The notes beneath the pieces are model-generated. The model saw only the letters and a list, made by a program, of their open reading frames with translations, did not search any database and was not told the origin of the DNA. From UBA4575 sp002386945 (GTDB taxonomy: Bacteria; Pseudomonadota; Gammaproteobacteria; UBA4575), in assembly GCA_943789445.1 (NCBI GenBank), contig CALSUC010000001.1, forward strand, positions 310,001-374,000: 64,000 bases of DNA, in the 5' to 3' direction. The translations under genes were made by a program, and so were the position numbers. Below are positions 8,645 through 17,781 of this stretch, piece by piece. Positions within the stretch are counted from its first letter, which is position 1. Every line of letters begins with the position of its first letter.

Positions 8645-9472
8645 TTATTCAAAAGATTGGCTAATTTCTTTACTGCGTTCGGCTGCGGCTTGCAGTGCTT
8701 GTGTAATGAGATCTTGTAAATCATTGGCGCTGAGACTGCGTAGCGCCGCTTCGGTGGTGCCTCCCTTAGAGGTCACATTACTGCGTAATTGGGCAAAGCT
8801 TGCGTCCGATGCGAGTGCTAATTTGGCCGCGCCATGGATCATTTCTAGTGTCAGTAAGGTGCTTTGTTCGGCACTTAAGCCTAGGGCCTGGCCACTTTCC
8901 TGCAAGCACTCCATGAAATAGAACAGGTAAGCCGGTCCGCTGCCTGATAATGCAGTCACCGCATCTAATTCAGACTCATCATTCAGCCAGAGTGTCTTGC
9001 CGACACTACGCAGTATGTTATCTGCCCTATCGCGATAGATGGCAGCAGTATTTTTATCGGTATAGAGGCCACTCATGCCATAGCCAATCGCTGCTGGTGT
9101 GTTTGGCATAGAGCGCACAACAATCGCTGAAGTCCCTAGATTGTCTTGTAATGATTGGTAAGGAATACCGGCTGCTACCGATATAAATAGGCTTTTAGCT
9201 GTGTCCATTGAGGCGGCGATATCGCGGCACAGTTGCAGTGTGTCTTTTGGTTTGAGCGCAAGGATGAAACTGGCGGGTGATGCCAAGGCCGCATTAAACG
9301 TCGACAGCGAACAGTCTGGGAAGTCTAGGGCCAAGCGATCGGCATCGGCAGTCTCACGATAGACTAAGTGTATCTGCTCGGCTGGAACGTTATTATTTAA
9401 CAGTCCACGCACTAGGCTGGCGCCCATATTACCTACGCCAATTACGACAATTTTTTCATATTCGTCTTGCAT
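8645..9472 (-). CDS. proC: Pyrroline-5-carboxylate reductase
   Basis: This 275-residue enzyme makes the last step of proline synthesis, reducing 1-pyrroline-5-carboxylate with NAD(P)H. The Rossmann motif GVGNMG is at 12-17. The C-terminal dimer/substrate domain has ALSGSGPAYLFYFMECLQES and the LRSNVTSKGGTTEAAL signature of ProC. Length matches the family (about 270). An AGGGG sequence precedes the ATG. It lies 33 bp after yggS and 25 bp before yggT, suggesting one transcript. Confidence 0.95.
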   Translation of the reverse strand: MQDEYEKIVVIGVGNMGASLVRGLLNNNVPAEQIHLVYRETADADRLALDFPDCSLSTFNAALASPASFILALKPKDTLQLCRDIAASMDTAKSLFISVAAGIPYQSLQDNLGTSAIVVRSMPNTPAAIGYGMSGLYTDKNTAAIYRDRADNILRSVGKTLWLNDESELDAVTALSGSGPAYLFYFMECLQESGQALGLSAEQSTLLTLEMIHGAAKLALASDASFAQLRSNVTSKGGTTEAALRSLSANDLQDLITQALQAAAERSKEISQSFE

Positions 9473-9505
9473 CTAATGCCCCTACAGTGGTCTCTTATAC
9501 TGTCT

Positions 9506-10207
9506 TTATTTCTTAATTACTTCACGGCGGCCAAAGATGGCGGTGCCGATTCTCACGATGCTAGAGCCAGAGGCTATAGCGGCTTCAAAATCATTACTCA
9601 TACCCATCGATAGGGTATCCAGAGAGATGCCTGCAGATAACAATTGCTGTTGCAGGTCTTTTATTCTACTAAAGCTGGCGCACTGTTGCTGAAAGTCTGT
9701 GCCTGGACTGGGAATCGCCATTAGCCCACGTAAGCGTAAACCCGGTAGTGTACTAATATGCTGTGCCAGTGCGGATACATCGTCGACGGCTACGCCTGAT
9801 TTGGTCTCTTCATTATCGATGTTGATTTGAATGCAGACATTCAGAGGAGCTAAATCTGTAGGCCGTTGGGTACTGAGTCGATCAGCGATAATTTCACGTT
9901 CTATGCTATGCACCCAATCAAAATGCTCAGCGATTACACGCGTTTTATTTTTTTGTATTGGACCTATAAAGTGCCAAGTCAGCCCTAGATCGGCAAGTGC
10001 AACTACCTTATCTACACCTTCCTGCACATAATTTTCACCAAAGTCACGCTGGCCAAAGCTAGCCGCCAGTCGCACCTCTTCGATACTACGGGTCTTGCTG
10101 ACAGCCATTAAGGTCACACTGCCTTTTGCTCGTGCGTGCTTCTGACAGAGCTGGTCAATCTGCTGCTGTAGAGATTGTACGGGGTGTTGTTCAGTTTGGC
10201 TGGGCAT
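9506..10207 (-). CDS. yggS: YggS/PLPBP pyridoxal-phosphate homeostasis protein
   Basis: The 233-residue single-domain alanine-racemase-fold protein has the PLP lysine in LMAVSKTR (K38), FGENYVQEG, WHFIGPIQKNK, and the phosphate-binding end SMGMSNDFEAAIASGSSIVRIGTAIFG. Family members bind PLP without a known reaction and maintain vitamin B6 and amino-acid balance. It heads the yggS-proC-yggT group and is divergent from pilT, as in many gammaproteobacteria. Confidence 0.93.
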   Translation of the reverse strand: MPSQTEQHPVQSLQQQIDQLCQKHARAKGSVTLMAVSKTRSIEEVRLAASFGQRDFGENYVQEGVDKVVALADLGLTWHFIGPIQKNKTRVIAEHFDWVHSIEREIIADRLSTQRPTDLAPLNVCIQINIDNEETKSGVAVDDVSALAQHISTLPGLRLRGLMAIPSPGTDFQQQCASFSRIKDLQQQLLSAGISLDTLSMGMSNDFEAAIASGSSIVRIGTAIFGRREVIKK

Positions 10208-10224
10208 AGGAATGTTCGTTTAGT

Positions 10225-10267
10225 CGCACGGTCGTGCGTGGTCACTGTCTAGCTAGTATCGCTAGAC
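10225..10267. promoter_or_regulatory. Two hairpins in the yggS-pilT divergent promoter region
   Basis: CGCACG/CGTGCG (10225-10238) and GTCTAGC (10247-10253) paired with GCTAGAC (10261-10267) lie between the two divergent starts. They may be operator or leader structures; no function is established. Confidence 0.3.
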
Positions 10268-10366
10268 TTTCAGTTATAGGCAATTCATTACTGATCGCTG
10301 CCTTATGGTGGTACCAATTATTGTAACCCTAATTCTTCAAAGATGAACGATTCGAGAGTCTAAATC

Positions 10367-11350
10367 ATGTTGCAAAACTATCTAGGTCTAGCCCGTGCAC
10401 AGGGTGCTTCTGATCTTCATCTTAGTGCAGGCGATGCGCCGCGCATACGTTGTGATGGCAAATTAAAGAGGCTAGAGCAGGAGACGACGGTTGTTACATC
10501 GGAGCTCTTATTAGAGGCTTTAGATGAGACTCAGCGAGCCTGCTTAGATCGAGATAAACATTATGATTTTGCCTTACAGCTGAGTGCTAGTGAGCGTTAT
10601 CGCGCCCATTATTTTTTTCAGCAATCTGGCTTGAGTGCAGTCTTTCGTGTGATCCCAGAGAATATTCCAACGCTAGATGAGCTCTCTGCCAGCAAAGGAT
10701 TACGCTTAGCAGCAGAGGTCGATGCAGGATTGGTGTTACTGACGGGTGCCACTGGTAGTGGTAAGTCGACTACTCTAGCGTCTATCTTGGAGCATAAAAA
10801 TCAGCGCCAACAGAGTCATATCATGACGTTGGAAGATCCTATTGAATTTAGCTTTGAATCAAAGCAAAGCATCATTAGCCAACGTCAATATAGACAGCAC
10901 TATGATGATTTCAATCTGGCACTACGTGGTGCCTTACGTGCGGATCCTGACATTATCATGCTGGGGGAATTACGTGATCTAGAGACCATTCGTCTAGCAT
11001 TAACGGCGGCTGAAACCGGCCATCTGGTGCTAGCTAGTTTGCATACCCGTAATGCCAGTCATTGTATTAGTCGTATTGTTGATGTCTTTCCTGCGACTGA
11101 AAAGGAATTGGTGCGCATGGCATTAGCCGATTCATTGCGTGCAGTGATTGCACAACAATTAGTACCGGCACGTGCGGGTGGGCGTATCGCATTATTTGAG
11201 AGCCTGTTGGTCAATCCAGCGGTAGCCAATTTGATTCGTGAAAATCAGATTGTGCAATTGCTGTCATGCATACAGACCGGGGCACAACAGGGGATGCAAA
11301 GTTTTCAGCAGGCACGAGAAGCGTTACTTGCAAAGGGCTTGCTCGATTAG
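10367..11350 (+). CDS. pilT: Type IV pilus retraction ATPase PilT/PilU family
   Basis: The 327-residue hexameric motor ATPase has the Walker A GATGSGKS (K133), Asp box TLEDPIEF, Walker B DIIMLGELRDLET and His box TGHLVLASLHT. The N-terminal PAS-like domain carries GASDLHLSAGDAPRIR. Its position divergent from yggS is typical of pilT. It is slightly shorter than classic PilT (about 345), and the Walker B has GELRD where PilT usually has GEMRD. A PilU-like assignment is possible because no second copy is present to compare. Confidence 0.88.
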   Translation: MLQNYLGLARAQGASDLHLSAGDAPRIRCDGKLKRLEQETTVVTSELLLEALDETQRACLDRDKHYDFALQLSASERYRAHYFFQQSGLSAVFRVIPENIPTLDELSASKGLRLAAEVDAGLVLLTGATGSGKSTTLASILEHKNQRQQSHIMTLEDPIEFSFESKQSIISQRQYRQHYDDFNLALRGALRADPDIIMLGELRDLETIRLALTAAETGHLVLASLHTRNASHCISRIVDVFPATEKELVRMALADSLRAVIAQQLVPARAGGRIALFESLLVNPAVANLIRENQIVQLLSCIQTGAQQGMQSFQQAREALLAKGLLD

Positions 11351-11377
11351 ATTTAGAGGCGTTAGCCGAGTGGTAGA

Positions 11378-12250
11378 TTAGGCCTGTGGGTAGACGAGTT
11401 TGGCATCAAAGATAGGGCCATCAACACAGACTCTGCGCATCGACTGCTGTCCATCTTCTGTAATCAACACATTACAACCAGCACAGCCACCGACAGCACA
11501 GGCCATGTGTTCTTCTAAGGACAGCTGACACTTCAATTGATGGCGCTGGCAAAATTCAGCGACGGCTTGCAACATCGGTGTAGGGCCACAGGCAAACACT
11601 TCAATTTTATGCTGCTCATTGCTATCGATGCCTGCTAGCCACTGTTCGGCAAGTTCATGCACATAGCCATCAAAACAACCGGCATAGCCTTGCTTGCTGC
11701 TGAGGCGTGAGGGGACGTTAATATCTTCTAATAGGCTCATGGCGGTATCGATACCATCAGGCATGCCGGCAAGTGATTGCTGAGAGCTTTTTAGATCAAA
11801 TGGGAAAGGGATCTCAGAACCCATCACAACCATGGCTGTTTTATTCTGTGATTTCTTTAATTCTTCTGCAAAGAACACGATCGGTGGGATACCCACGCCA
11901 CCCCCTATCAATAATGGTATGGTCTCTTCTGTACTGAGCTCGAAGCCATTACCGATAGGCCCCATGGTTTGTAAGCGATCACCCACACGTGCCTTTGCTA
12001 GGGCCGCACTGCCAGTACCCACCACCTTGAATAGTATCTCGATCCAGCCTGCGTCGGCATTGGCACGCATGACTGAGAAAGGGCGTTTCAAGGCGTAGGG
12101 GGTTTGATCACACTGCAGGTGAATGAAGTTACCTGGGGCGACGCTAGTAGCGCATTCAGGCGCTTCCAGGCGAATCACATATTGTTCGGCAGCTAAGCTC
12201 TCTAGATTAAGGACTAGCGCCTGTTCAACAAAAATACTGGGTTGATTCAT
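11378..12250 (-). CDS. pyrK: PyrK-like iron-sulfur/FAD electron-transfer subunit of dihydroorotate dehydrogenase
   Basis: The 290-residue ferredoxin-reductase-type protein has an FAD domain with YALKRPFSVM, the GPIGNGFEL loop, and a nucleotide-binding domain with LLIGGGVGIPPIVFFAEEL. The C-terminal 2Fe-2S motif, EEHMACAVGGCAGC plus a later C in RRVCVDGP, is the PyrK C-x4-C-x2-C...C pattern. PyrK passes electrons from NAD-linked chemistry to a type 1B PyrD. Its ATG overlaps the pyrC' stop by one base, tying it to the pyrimidine operon. No pyrD is in the window. Most gammaproteobacteria use a quinone-linked class 2 PyrD that needs no PyrK, so the partner is an open question. Confidence 0.82.
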   Translation of the reverse strand: MNQPSIFVEQALVLNLESLAAEQYVIRLEAPECATSVAPGNFIHLQCDQTPYALKRPFSVMRANADAGWIEILFKVVGTGSAALAKARVGDRLQTMGPIGNGFELSTEETIPLLIGGGVGIPPIVFFAEELKKSQNKTAMVVMGSEIPFPFDLKSSQQSLAGMPDGIDTAMSLLEDINVPSRLSSKQGYAGCFDGYVHELAEQWLAGIDSNEQHKIEVFACGPTPMLQAVAEFCQRHQLKCQLSLEEHMACAVGGCAGCNVLITEDGQQSMRRVCVDGPIFDAKLVYPQA

Positions 12251-13527
12251 TATGACTCTGAATAAGCGAGCTTGCCGGATACAAAGGTGTGTTTCACCTT
12301 GCCCTTAAAGCGTTGTCCTAAGAAAGGTGAGTGTTTGCCGCCACTATGCATATCGCTAGCCTGTAAGGTCCATTCTTGTTTTGGATCAAACAAGCAAAGG
12401 TCAGCCGTGGCCCCTGGTGTCAGTGAGCCGGCGTCGATATTTAACATCTGTGCCGGCTTATAGGTCACTAAGGCAATGGCCTGCTGCAGGCTGAGAAGAT
12501 CTTCTTCTACTAAGCGTAAGACCAGTGGTAGCAAAGTCTCTAGCGCCGAGGCACCAATTTTAGTTGATGCAAAGGGGGCGAGTTTTGCGTCTGCATCATG
12601 TGGTTGATGATCGGAACAAATAGCGTTGAATATTGGATTGCTAATCGCCTGACGCAGACCAGCTAAGTCATCGGCACTACGCAGGGGCGGTAGCAGATGA
12701 AAATTAGGATCAAAGGCGGGGATGTCATCATCACATAAGAAGAGCTGGTGGGCCGCGACATCGGCGCTGATATTAAGCCCTTCACTGTGTGCTAATTCAA
12801 GCATGTGAACGGCGCGCTGTGTCGATAGGCGTGCGAAGTGTACCCGTGCACCGGTGTGTTCGATTAAAGCGAGGCAGACGCCAACTGCTGCAGTTTCTCC
12901 TGCGTTTGGAATGCCGATCAAGCCCATGCGGGTTGCGGCTAGACCTTCGTTGATACAGCCATTTGCTTGTAGTGCTGGATCCATTGCTTGGTAATGCAAT
13001 GTTAGGCCTTGGCCGGAGGCGTATTCCATCGCCCGGCGTAAGACTAAATTATTGGCTAGAGGGTGCATCACATTACTGACGCCAACACAGCCTGCTTGTT
13101 TCAGTGCGGCCATCTCACTCAACATATCGCCCTTTAAGCCAGTCGTTAGGGCGGCAATAACATAAACATGACAGTGGCTGCTGCTGTGGCAGTGCTGCTG
13201 CACATATTCTAGTTGTGCTGCTGAGTCGATCACTGGATTACTATCTGGCATGCAGACTAGCGAGGTGATGCCAGCGCTGACAGCGGCATGGGTCTCAGAG
13301 CTGATTGATTTCTGTTGGGTTTGGCCTGAATTGCCTAAGCGAGCCGCAATATCGACCAGACCTGGGATGCAATAGAGCCCGCTAGCATCAATTGATTGAT
13401 CGGCTTGCCAACCTGCCGGTGGTTCACCAATAGAGAGAATCTTAGCGTCGGCCATGTAGATTGTATCGACACGATCGATGTCATTGAGCGGGTCGCAGAT
13501 GTGGCTATTTAAGATTTCTATTTTCAT
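12250..13527 (-). CDS. pyrC': Dihydroorotase-like protein PyrC' (probably non-catalytic)
   Basis: The 425-residue amidohydrolase-fold protein belongs to the multifunctional dihydroorotase family, but the metal-binding HxH(L)R of the first strand is lost. The segment reads PGLVDIAARLGNSG, so the two histidines and arginine correspond to A61, R63 and G65. Later family motifs remain: ICSDHQPHD and KIGASALETLLPL. Such inactive homologues (called PyrC' or PyrX in pseudomonads) pair with PyrB to form the dodecameric aspartate transcarbamoylase. A separate active PyrC must exist elsewhere. It lies 3 bp after pyrB and overlaps pyrK by one base. Confidence 0.88.
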   Translation of the reverse strand: MKIEILNSHICDPLNDIDRVDTIYMADAKILSIGEPPAGWQADQSIDASGLYCIPGLVDIAARLGNSGQTQQKSISSETHAAVSAGITSLVCMPDSNPVIDSAAQLEYVQQHCHSSSHCHVYVIAALTTGLKGDMLSEMAALKQAGCVGVSNVMHPLANNLVLRRAMEYASGQGLTLHYQAMDPALQANGCINEGLAATRMGLIGIPNAGETAAVGVCLALIEHTGARVHFARLSTQRAVHMLELAHSEGLNISADVAAHQLFLCDDDIPAFDPNFHLLPPLRSADDLAGLRQAISNPIFNAICSDHQPHDADAKLAPFASTKIGASALETLLPLVLRLVEEDLLSLQQAIALVTYKPAQMLNIDAGSLTPGATADLCLFDPKQEWTLQASDMHSGGKHSPFLGQRFKGKVKHTFVSGKLAYSES

Positions 13528-13530
13528 GAA

Positions 13531-14445
13531 TTATTGCCCCGCCAACATCGACATCACCGCCATACGCACGGCGATTCCGTAAGACACTTGTTGCAGGATC
13601 ACCGACTGTTCACCGTCGGCGACAGATGAACTAATCTCGACACCACGATTGATCGGGCCAGGGTGCATGACGATGGCGTCTTTAGCTGCCAGCGCAACAC
13701 GCTCTGAGGTCAAGCCAAAGAGTTGAAAGTATTCACGCTCACTGGGTAACAGGGCACCCTGCATACGTTCTTTTTGTAAGCGTAGGGTGATGATGACATC
13801 GGTACCGCTTAAGGCTGCTTCGACATTGTCATAGACATCGACACCTAGGGCTTCGAGCTGTGTAGGCATCAGTGTGCGTGGTGCGACCACTCGAATCTCT
13901 TTGGCACCTAAGGTACGTAGGGCATGAATCTGTGAACGCGCGACGCGTGAGTGCAGTAGATCACCGACAATGGTGACTTTGAGTTGATCAAAAGTCCCTT
14001 TGTGGCGACGAATAGTAAACATATCGAGCATCGCCTGAGTTGGGTGCGCATGGCGACCATCACCGGCGTTAATCACGCTGATGCCGGGAGAGGTATGCTG
14101 GCTGAGAAATTCGGCTGCGCCGCTGTCTTGATGGCGTACAACAAACATGTCGACATGCATCGCCTCTAGATTACGTAGAGTATCTAGCAGGCTCTCGCCT
14201 TTTACTGTGGCGGATGCCGCGATATTCATGGTTAGGATATCTGCCGATAAACGTTTCGCTGCAAGCTCGAAGGTTGAGCGTGTGCGCGTGCTGGCTTCAA
14301 AGAATAGATTGACGATGGTCTTGCCACGCAGCAGCGGGACTTTTTTGACCGAGAGGCCATCGGCATTGATAAACGACTCTGCGGTATCAAGAATAGCAGT
14401 CAACTGATCCAGAGTGAGTGATTCAGTTGTTAAGAAGTGCTGCAT
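13531..14445 (-). CDS. pyrB: Aspartate carbamoyltransferase catalytic subunit
   Basis: The 304-residue enzyme joins carbamoyl phosphate and aspartate in the first committed pyrimidine step. The carbamoyl-phosphate loop STRTR is at 52-56. Other markers are GDGRHAHPTQAMLD, VGDLLHSRVARS and VMHPGPINRGVE. Length matches the family. It sits between pyrR and the inactive dihydroorotase pyrC', the arrangement of ATCases whose assembly needs PyrC' rather than a PyrI regulatory chain. No pyrI is seen. Confidence 0.96.
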   Translation of the reverse strand: MQHFLTTESLTLDQLTAILDTAESFINADGLSVKKVPLLRGKTIVNLFFEASTRTRSTFELAAKRLSADILTMNIAASATVKGESLLDTLRNLEAMHVDMFVVRHQDSGAAEFLSQHTSPGISVINAGDGRHAHPTQAMLDMFTIRRHKGTFDQLKVTIVGDLLHSRVARSQIHALRTLGAKEIRVVAPRTLMPTQLEALGVDVYDNVEAALSGTDVIITLRLQKERMQGALLPSEREYFQLFGLTSERVALAAKDAIVMHPGPINRGVEISSSVADGEQSVILQQVSYGIAVRMAVMSMLAGQ

Positions 14446-14485
14446 TCGCGCTCGTCTTTTATTTATAAGTTAGTTAATGATGAAC

Positions 14486-14992
14486 CTAACTAGGGTTCAG
14501 TTCGATCACTTTTAGGCCCAGTGGTTCGGGGCCGCTTAGTTTTACCTGCTGATGGGGTTGTAGGTCAAGCCTCATACCCACTGCATCTGCACTTACGGGC
14601 AGTTCGCGCCCGCCACGATCAATCAAAACAACCAACATAACGCTGGCTGGGCGACCGTAATCAAATAATTCATTCAACGCTGCACGCACGGTACGGCCGG
14701 TGTGTAGCACGTCATCGATCAAGATAATGTCCTTGCCGGAAATATCTAAAGGGAGCTGTGACGGTTTAACCTGAGGATTAAGCCCGATCTGACTAAAGTC
14801 ATCACGGTAGAAAGAAATATCTAAGACACCTAGTTCGGTGCTGATATTGAGTTGGCTATGTAATCTCTCGGCAATCCAGCGTCCACCGGTATGAATGCCG
14901 ACTAGAATGGGGTCTGCAACTGCGCGCTGTTCGATTAAAGCGGCAGTCTTAGTGTGTAGGTCACCTAATAACTGATCGAGCTTGAATTCCAT
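14486..14992 (-). CDS. pyrR: Bifunctional PyrR: pyr regulator / uracil phosphoribosyltransferase
   Basis: The 168-residue type I phosphoribosyltransferase has the PRPP loop IILIDDVLHTGRTVRAAL and the PyrR marker VGIHTGGRWIAERL near the N-terminus. In Gram-positives PyrR attenuates pyr operons by binding mRNA. In gammaproteobacteria the RNA-binding role is uncertain and UPRT activity may dominate. The 40-bp gap to pyrB holds no evident attenuator. It is transcribed with pyrB, and ruvX ends 5 bp before its start. Confidence 0.9.
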   Translation of the reverse strand: MEFKLDQLLGDLHTKTAALIEQRAVADPILVGIHTGGRWIAERLHSQLNISTELGVLDISFYRDDFSQIGLNPQVKPSQLPLDISGKDIILIDDVLHTGRTVRAALNELFDYGRPASVMLVVLIDRGGRELPVSADAVGMRLDLQPHQQVKLSGPEPLGLKVIELNPS

Positions 14993-14997
14993 CTAAA

Positions 14998-15423
14998 CTA
15001 CCCTAGATTACTATTCATCCACGATTCCATTAGCAGGGCTGCTGCAAATGAATCGATCTCTTCTTTCTTGATCTTACCTTTATTTCGGTCGCGGCGCTCT
15101 TTCAATAAATCATAGGCGGCGTGTGAACTCAGGGTTTCATCATGTAGGCAGACTTCTTTTTTGAATCTTTCTGCCAGTTGCCGACTGAATTTAGTGATTT
15201 TCTTACGTAAGGCCTGATTGTTATCTGAATCATCTGGGATGCCAACGATCAATTTGCTGGGTTGCCACTCGTTAATCAGTTTCTCAATTTCAGCCCAGTT
15301 TGGGCCGGCATTGGAATGCAGTGTAGTCAGAGGTTTAGCACTGGCTGTGATAGCAACACCGACCGCTACTCCGGTGCGGCGCTCGCCAAAATCAAAGGCT
15401 AGGTAGAGATCATTAGTCGACAA
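14998..15423 (-). CDS. ruvX: RuvX/YqgF pre-16S rRNA nuclease (putative Holliday junction resolvase)
   Basis: The 141-residue RNase H-fold protein has the first catalytic aspartate in LAFDFGERRTGVAVG (D11), the strand SKLIVGIPDD, LHDETLSSHAAYDLL, and the terminal IDSFAAALLMESWM helix with the last acid. YqgF processes the 5' end of 16S rRNA. The start appears to be a TTG directly after the yqgE stop (no gap), with a GTGGGG ribosome-binding-like sequence inside the end of yqgE. The pair yqgE-ruvX is widely conserved. Confidence 0.9.
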   Translation of the reverse strand: MSTNDLYLAFDFGERRTGVAVGVAITASAKPLTTLHSNAGPNWAEIEKLINEWQPSKLIVGIPDDSDNNQALRKKITKFSRQLAERFKKEVCLHDETLSSHAAYDLLKERRDRNKGKIKKEEIDSFAAALLMESWMNSNLG

Positions 15424-15987
15424 TTAGGCATGCCCCACAGCGGTGGATAATAGATTCATATCAACACCTAGATGAAAGCCAGCCGATAACCATTGTTTTT
15501 CGGCCGGGGTCGAAAATACGATTTGAGGATCATAGGGGACTGTTAACCAAGCATTGTCGGCAATCTCTGTCTCTAGTTGTTCAGGTCCCCAGCCGGCATA
15601 ACCCAAGCTGATCAGACAATGTTCAGGTACCTCATCGTGAGCAATGCTGCGTAAGATATCGGTCGAGTGGCTCAAGCGAATGCCATCAATGACGTCTATG
15701 CCATCTTCTGGATAGAGTGCACTGTCATGCAGGATGAAACCTTGTTCATTGCGTACGGGGCCGCCATTGAAGATAGGCATTGGCGGTAGTGCGTTTTTAT
15801 CATGGTCGATATTCAATTGATTCAATAATTGGTTTAGCGAGATATCGTGGGGTCGGTTTAAGACGATACCAAAGGCACCCTGTTCTAGGGAATGCTCACA
15901 AATCAGACAGATACTTTGTTTGAACATAGAATCGGTGAGCCCTGGCATCGCCAGCAATAATTGTCCCTGTAGTGATTCATTAGTCAT
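15424..15987 (-). CDS. yqgE: YqgE/AlgH family protein (UPF0301)
   Basis: The 187-residue protein has the family hallmarks: LLLAMPGLTDSMFKQSICLI, GAFGIVLNRP, IFNGGPVRNEQGFILH and LGYAGWGPEQLETEI. AlgH was first noted in alginate regulation in Pseudomonas, but the biochemical role is unclear. It overlaps the 3' end of tonB by 8 bp and abuts ruvX, so translational coupling is likely. Confidence 0.93.
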   Translation of the reverse strand: MTNESLQGQLLLAMPGLTDSMFKQSICLICEHSLEQGAFGIVLNRPHDISLNQLLNQLNIDHDKNALPPMPIFNGGPVRNEQGFILHDSALYPEDGIDVIDGIRLSHSTDILRSIAHDEVPEHCLISLGYAGWGPEQLETEIADNAWLTVPYDPQIVFSTPAEKQWLSAGFHLGVDMNLLSTAVGHA

Positions 15988-16810
15988 ATTTCTCTTCTGT
16001 GGTGAAGGTTTGGTCGCTTTGGTAAACCCAAGTACGGGTAATCATCAGTTGATCATACTGGCTTTGCATGGCCTGAGGGAATGCCCTAAAAGGCTGGCTA
16101 TGCTCGACCACGTGATGGGCGGCTTGATCCAACACTGGATTACCCGAGCTAGTGACGATCTTAGATGAAATCAGACGACCATCACTGGCAATCACGACAC
16201 TCATAATGAGTATGCCGCTGAAGCTTTGTTCGATGGCATGCAAGGGGTAATACAGATTACCTTGTTGTTCAACGCGTTCTACCCAAAGGCGAACGTAGTC
16301 TGCCTCTAATGCCGATTTGCTACTGACGCTATCAAAAAAATGCAATTTCGGGCGTTGTGCATAAGCGAGTTTGGCGTGGTTTAGCTCTGACATCAGTGTG
16401 TTGATATCTTGCGCCTGAGTCTGTTCACTTATCTGTTCAGTTTCTTTAGTGATAGCTGTTTGTTGGGATTGCTCATCACTCTTGGTTTGTAGTTGAAATG
16501 TGTTGCTAGGGTTTTTATTGGCTGCTGTAGGCGATTGTTCTTGTTGGGATTGACTTAACTGAATACTGCTCTGTGTTACCGCATGCTGTTGTTGGTTATC
16601 GCTATTAGCAAGATAGAGAGCGTCTTCATTGCGTTGCTGATCAGCTACTGGGTTGAGGATGATCTCTATCGTGCTACTGCGTTTTGTCTGGTCTTGTATG
16701 AATTGGAAACTGAAGCCCAATATGACTAAGGCATGTAAGGCAATAGCGAGTAGTAGGGTGAAACTGATGCGATCAATAGGGCGTATTTTTTGGCCAGTTA
16801 AAGTTGTCAT
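15980..16810 (-). CDS. tonB: TonB-family energy transducer
   Basis: The 276-residue protein has one N-terminal membrane segment (about residues 14-34, TLLLAIALHALVILGFSF), then a long Q/S/T-rich periplasmic stretch rather than the usual proline-rich linker. The C-terminal TonB domain includes YVRLWVERVEQQGNLYYP, LIMSVVIASDGRLIS, and SGNPVLDQAAHHVVEHSQPF. In pseudomonads the tonB copy at this place, beside gshB and algH, acts with the twitching and pilus functions rather than siderophore uptake. No exbBD is nearby. Confidence 0.85.
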   Translation of the reverse strand: MTTLTGQKIRPIDRISFTLLLAIALHALVILGFSFQFIQDQTKRSSTIEIILNPVADQQRNEDALYLANSDNQQQHAVTQSSIQLSQSQQEQSPTAANKNPSNTFQLQTKSDEQSQQTAITKETEQISEQTQAQDINTLMSELNHAKLAYAQRPKLHFFDSVSSKSALEADYVRLWVERVEQQGNLYYPLHAIEQSFSGILIMSVVIASDGRLISSKIVTSSGNPVLDQAAHHVVEHSQPFRAFPQAMQSQYDQLMITRTWVYQSDQTFTTEEKYD

Positions 16811-16830
16811 GGCATTACATATGCATCTAT

Positions 16831-17781
16831 TTAGGCTGAAAGTTTGCGTGCAATGGCATTGAATAATTCGGCGCTAATATTGAGATCGAATGCACGATCG
16901 AGTTGACGAATGCAGGTTGGGCTAGTGATATTGATCTCAGTGAGATAATTACCAATCACATCAATACCAGCGAATAAAATACCATGTTGACGTAAATGTG
17001 GTTTCAGCACCTTGCAGATATGTCGATCTGATTCGCTGAGCTCAATCCCTTTGGCATGACCGCCAGCGGCTAGGTTGCCGCGAAAATCAGAGGCGGAGGG
17101 AATGCGGGCCAGTGCATAAGGGATGGGTTCGCCATCGATCAATAAAATACGTTTATCACCGGCGCTGATGTCAGCTATAAATTCCTGCGCCATGATGCTG
17201 CGGCGGCCGTAATCGGTAATCTGTTCGAGGATCGTGTTTCGGTTCGGATCTTCTTGCTCGATTCTAAAGATAGAGGCACCACCCATAGCATCTAGGGGTT
17301 TGACGACGATGCTGCCGATCTCCTCTATGAAAGATTGTAAGCGCAGGATGTTTGAGCTGATTAATGTTTCGGCGCAGATCCCTGGGAACTGACTGATACT
17401 GAATTTTTCGTTTAGGTTGCGCAGCGCATGTGCATTGTTAACGATCAAGCTGCCCGCTGTCTGCGCTAACTCTAAGGCGTAAGTTAGATAGACATATTCC
17501 ATATCGAAGGGTGGATCTTTGCGCATTAAGATGACATCAAAGCTCGCCAGTGTCCGCTCTTCCCAAGTGCCTAATTTAAACCAGTTATCGTTATCGTCCT
17601 GCACCACCACGGGAGCAGCACTGCAATGACTCTCACCATTGCGAACGTGTATTGAGCCTGGCGGAATATAGTATGAGCTATAGGCTCTATTTTGCGCCTC
17701 TAGCAGCATTGCAAAGCTACTGTCTTTTTGTACATTGATGGATTCGATCGGATCCATAATGATGCCAAGTTTGATAGTCAT
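16831..17781 (-). CDS. gshB: Glutathione synthetase
   Basis: The 316-residue ATP-grasp ligase adds glycine to gamma-glutamylcysteine. Characteristic segments are LGIIMDPIESINVQKDSSFA at the N-terminus, MRKDPPFDMEYVYLTYAL, VVKPLDAMGGASIFRI, RILLIDGEPIPYALARIP and the metal/product motif GIDVIGNYLTEINITSPT. Length is standard (about 315). It precedes tonB by 20 bp, in the order conserved in pseudomonads. Confidence 0.96.
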   Translation of the reverse strand: MTIKLGIIMDPIESINVQKDSSFAMLLEAQNRAYSSYYIPPGSIHVRNGESHCSAAPVVVQDDNDNWFKLGTWEERTLASFDVILMRKDPPFDMEYVYLTYALELAQTAGSLIVNNAHALRNLNEKFSISQFPGICAETLISSNILRLQSFIEEIGSIVVKPLDAMGGASIFRIEQEDPNRNTILEQITDYGRRSIMAQEFIADISAGDKRILLIDGEPIPYALARIPSASDFRGNLAAGGHAKGIELSESDRHICKVLKPHLRQHGILFAGIDVIGNYLTEINITSPTCIRQLDRAFDLNISAELFNAIARKLSA

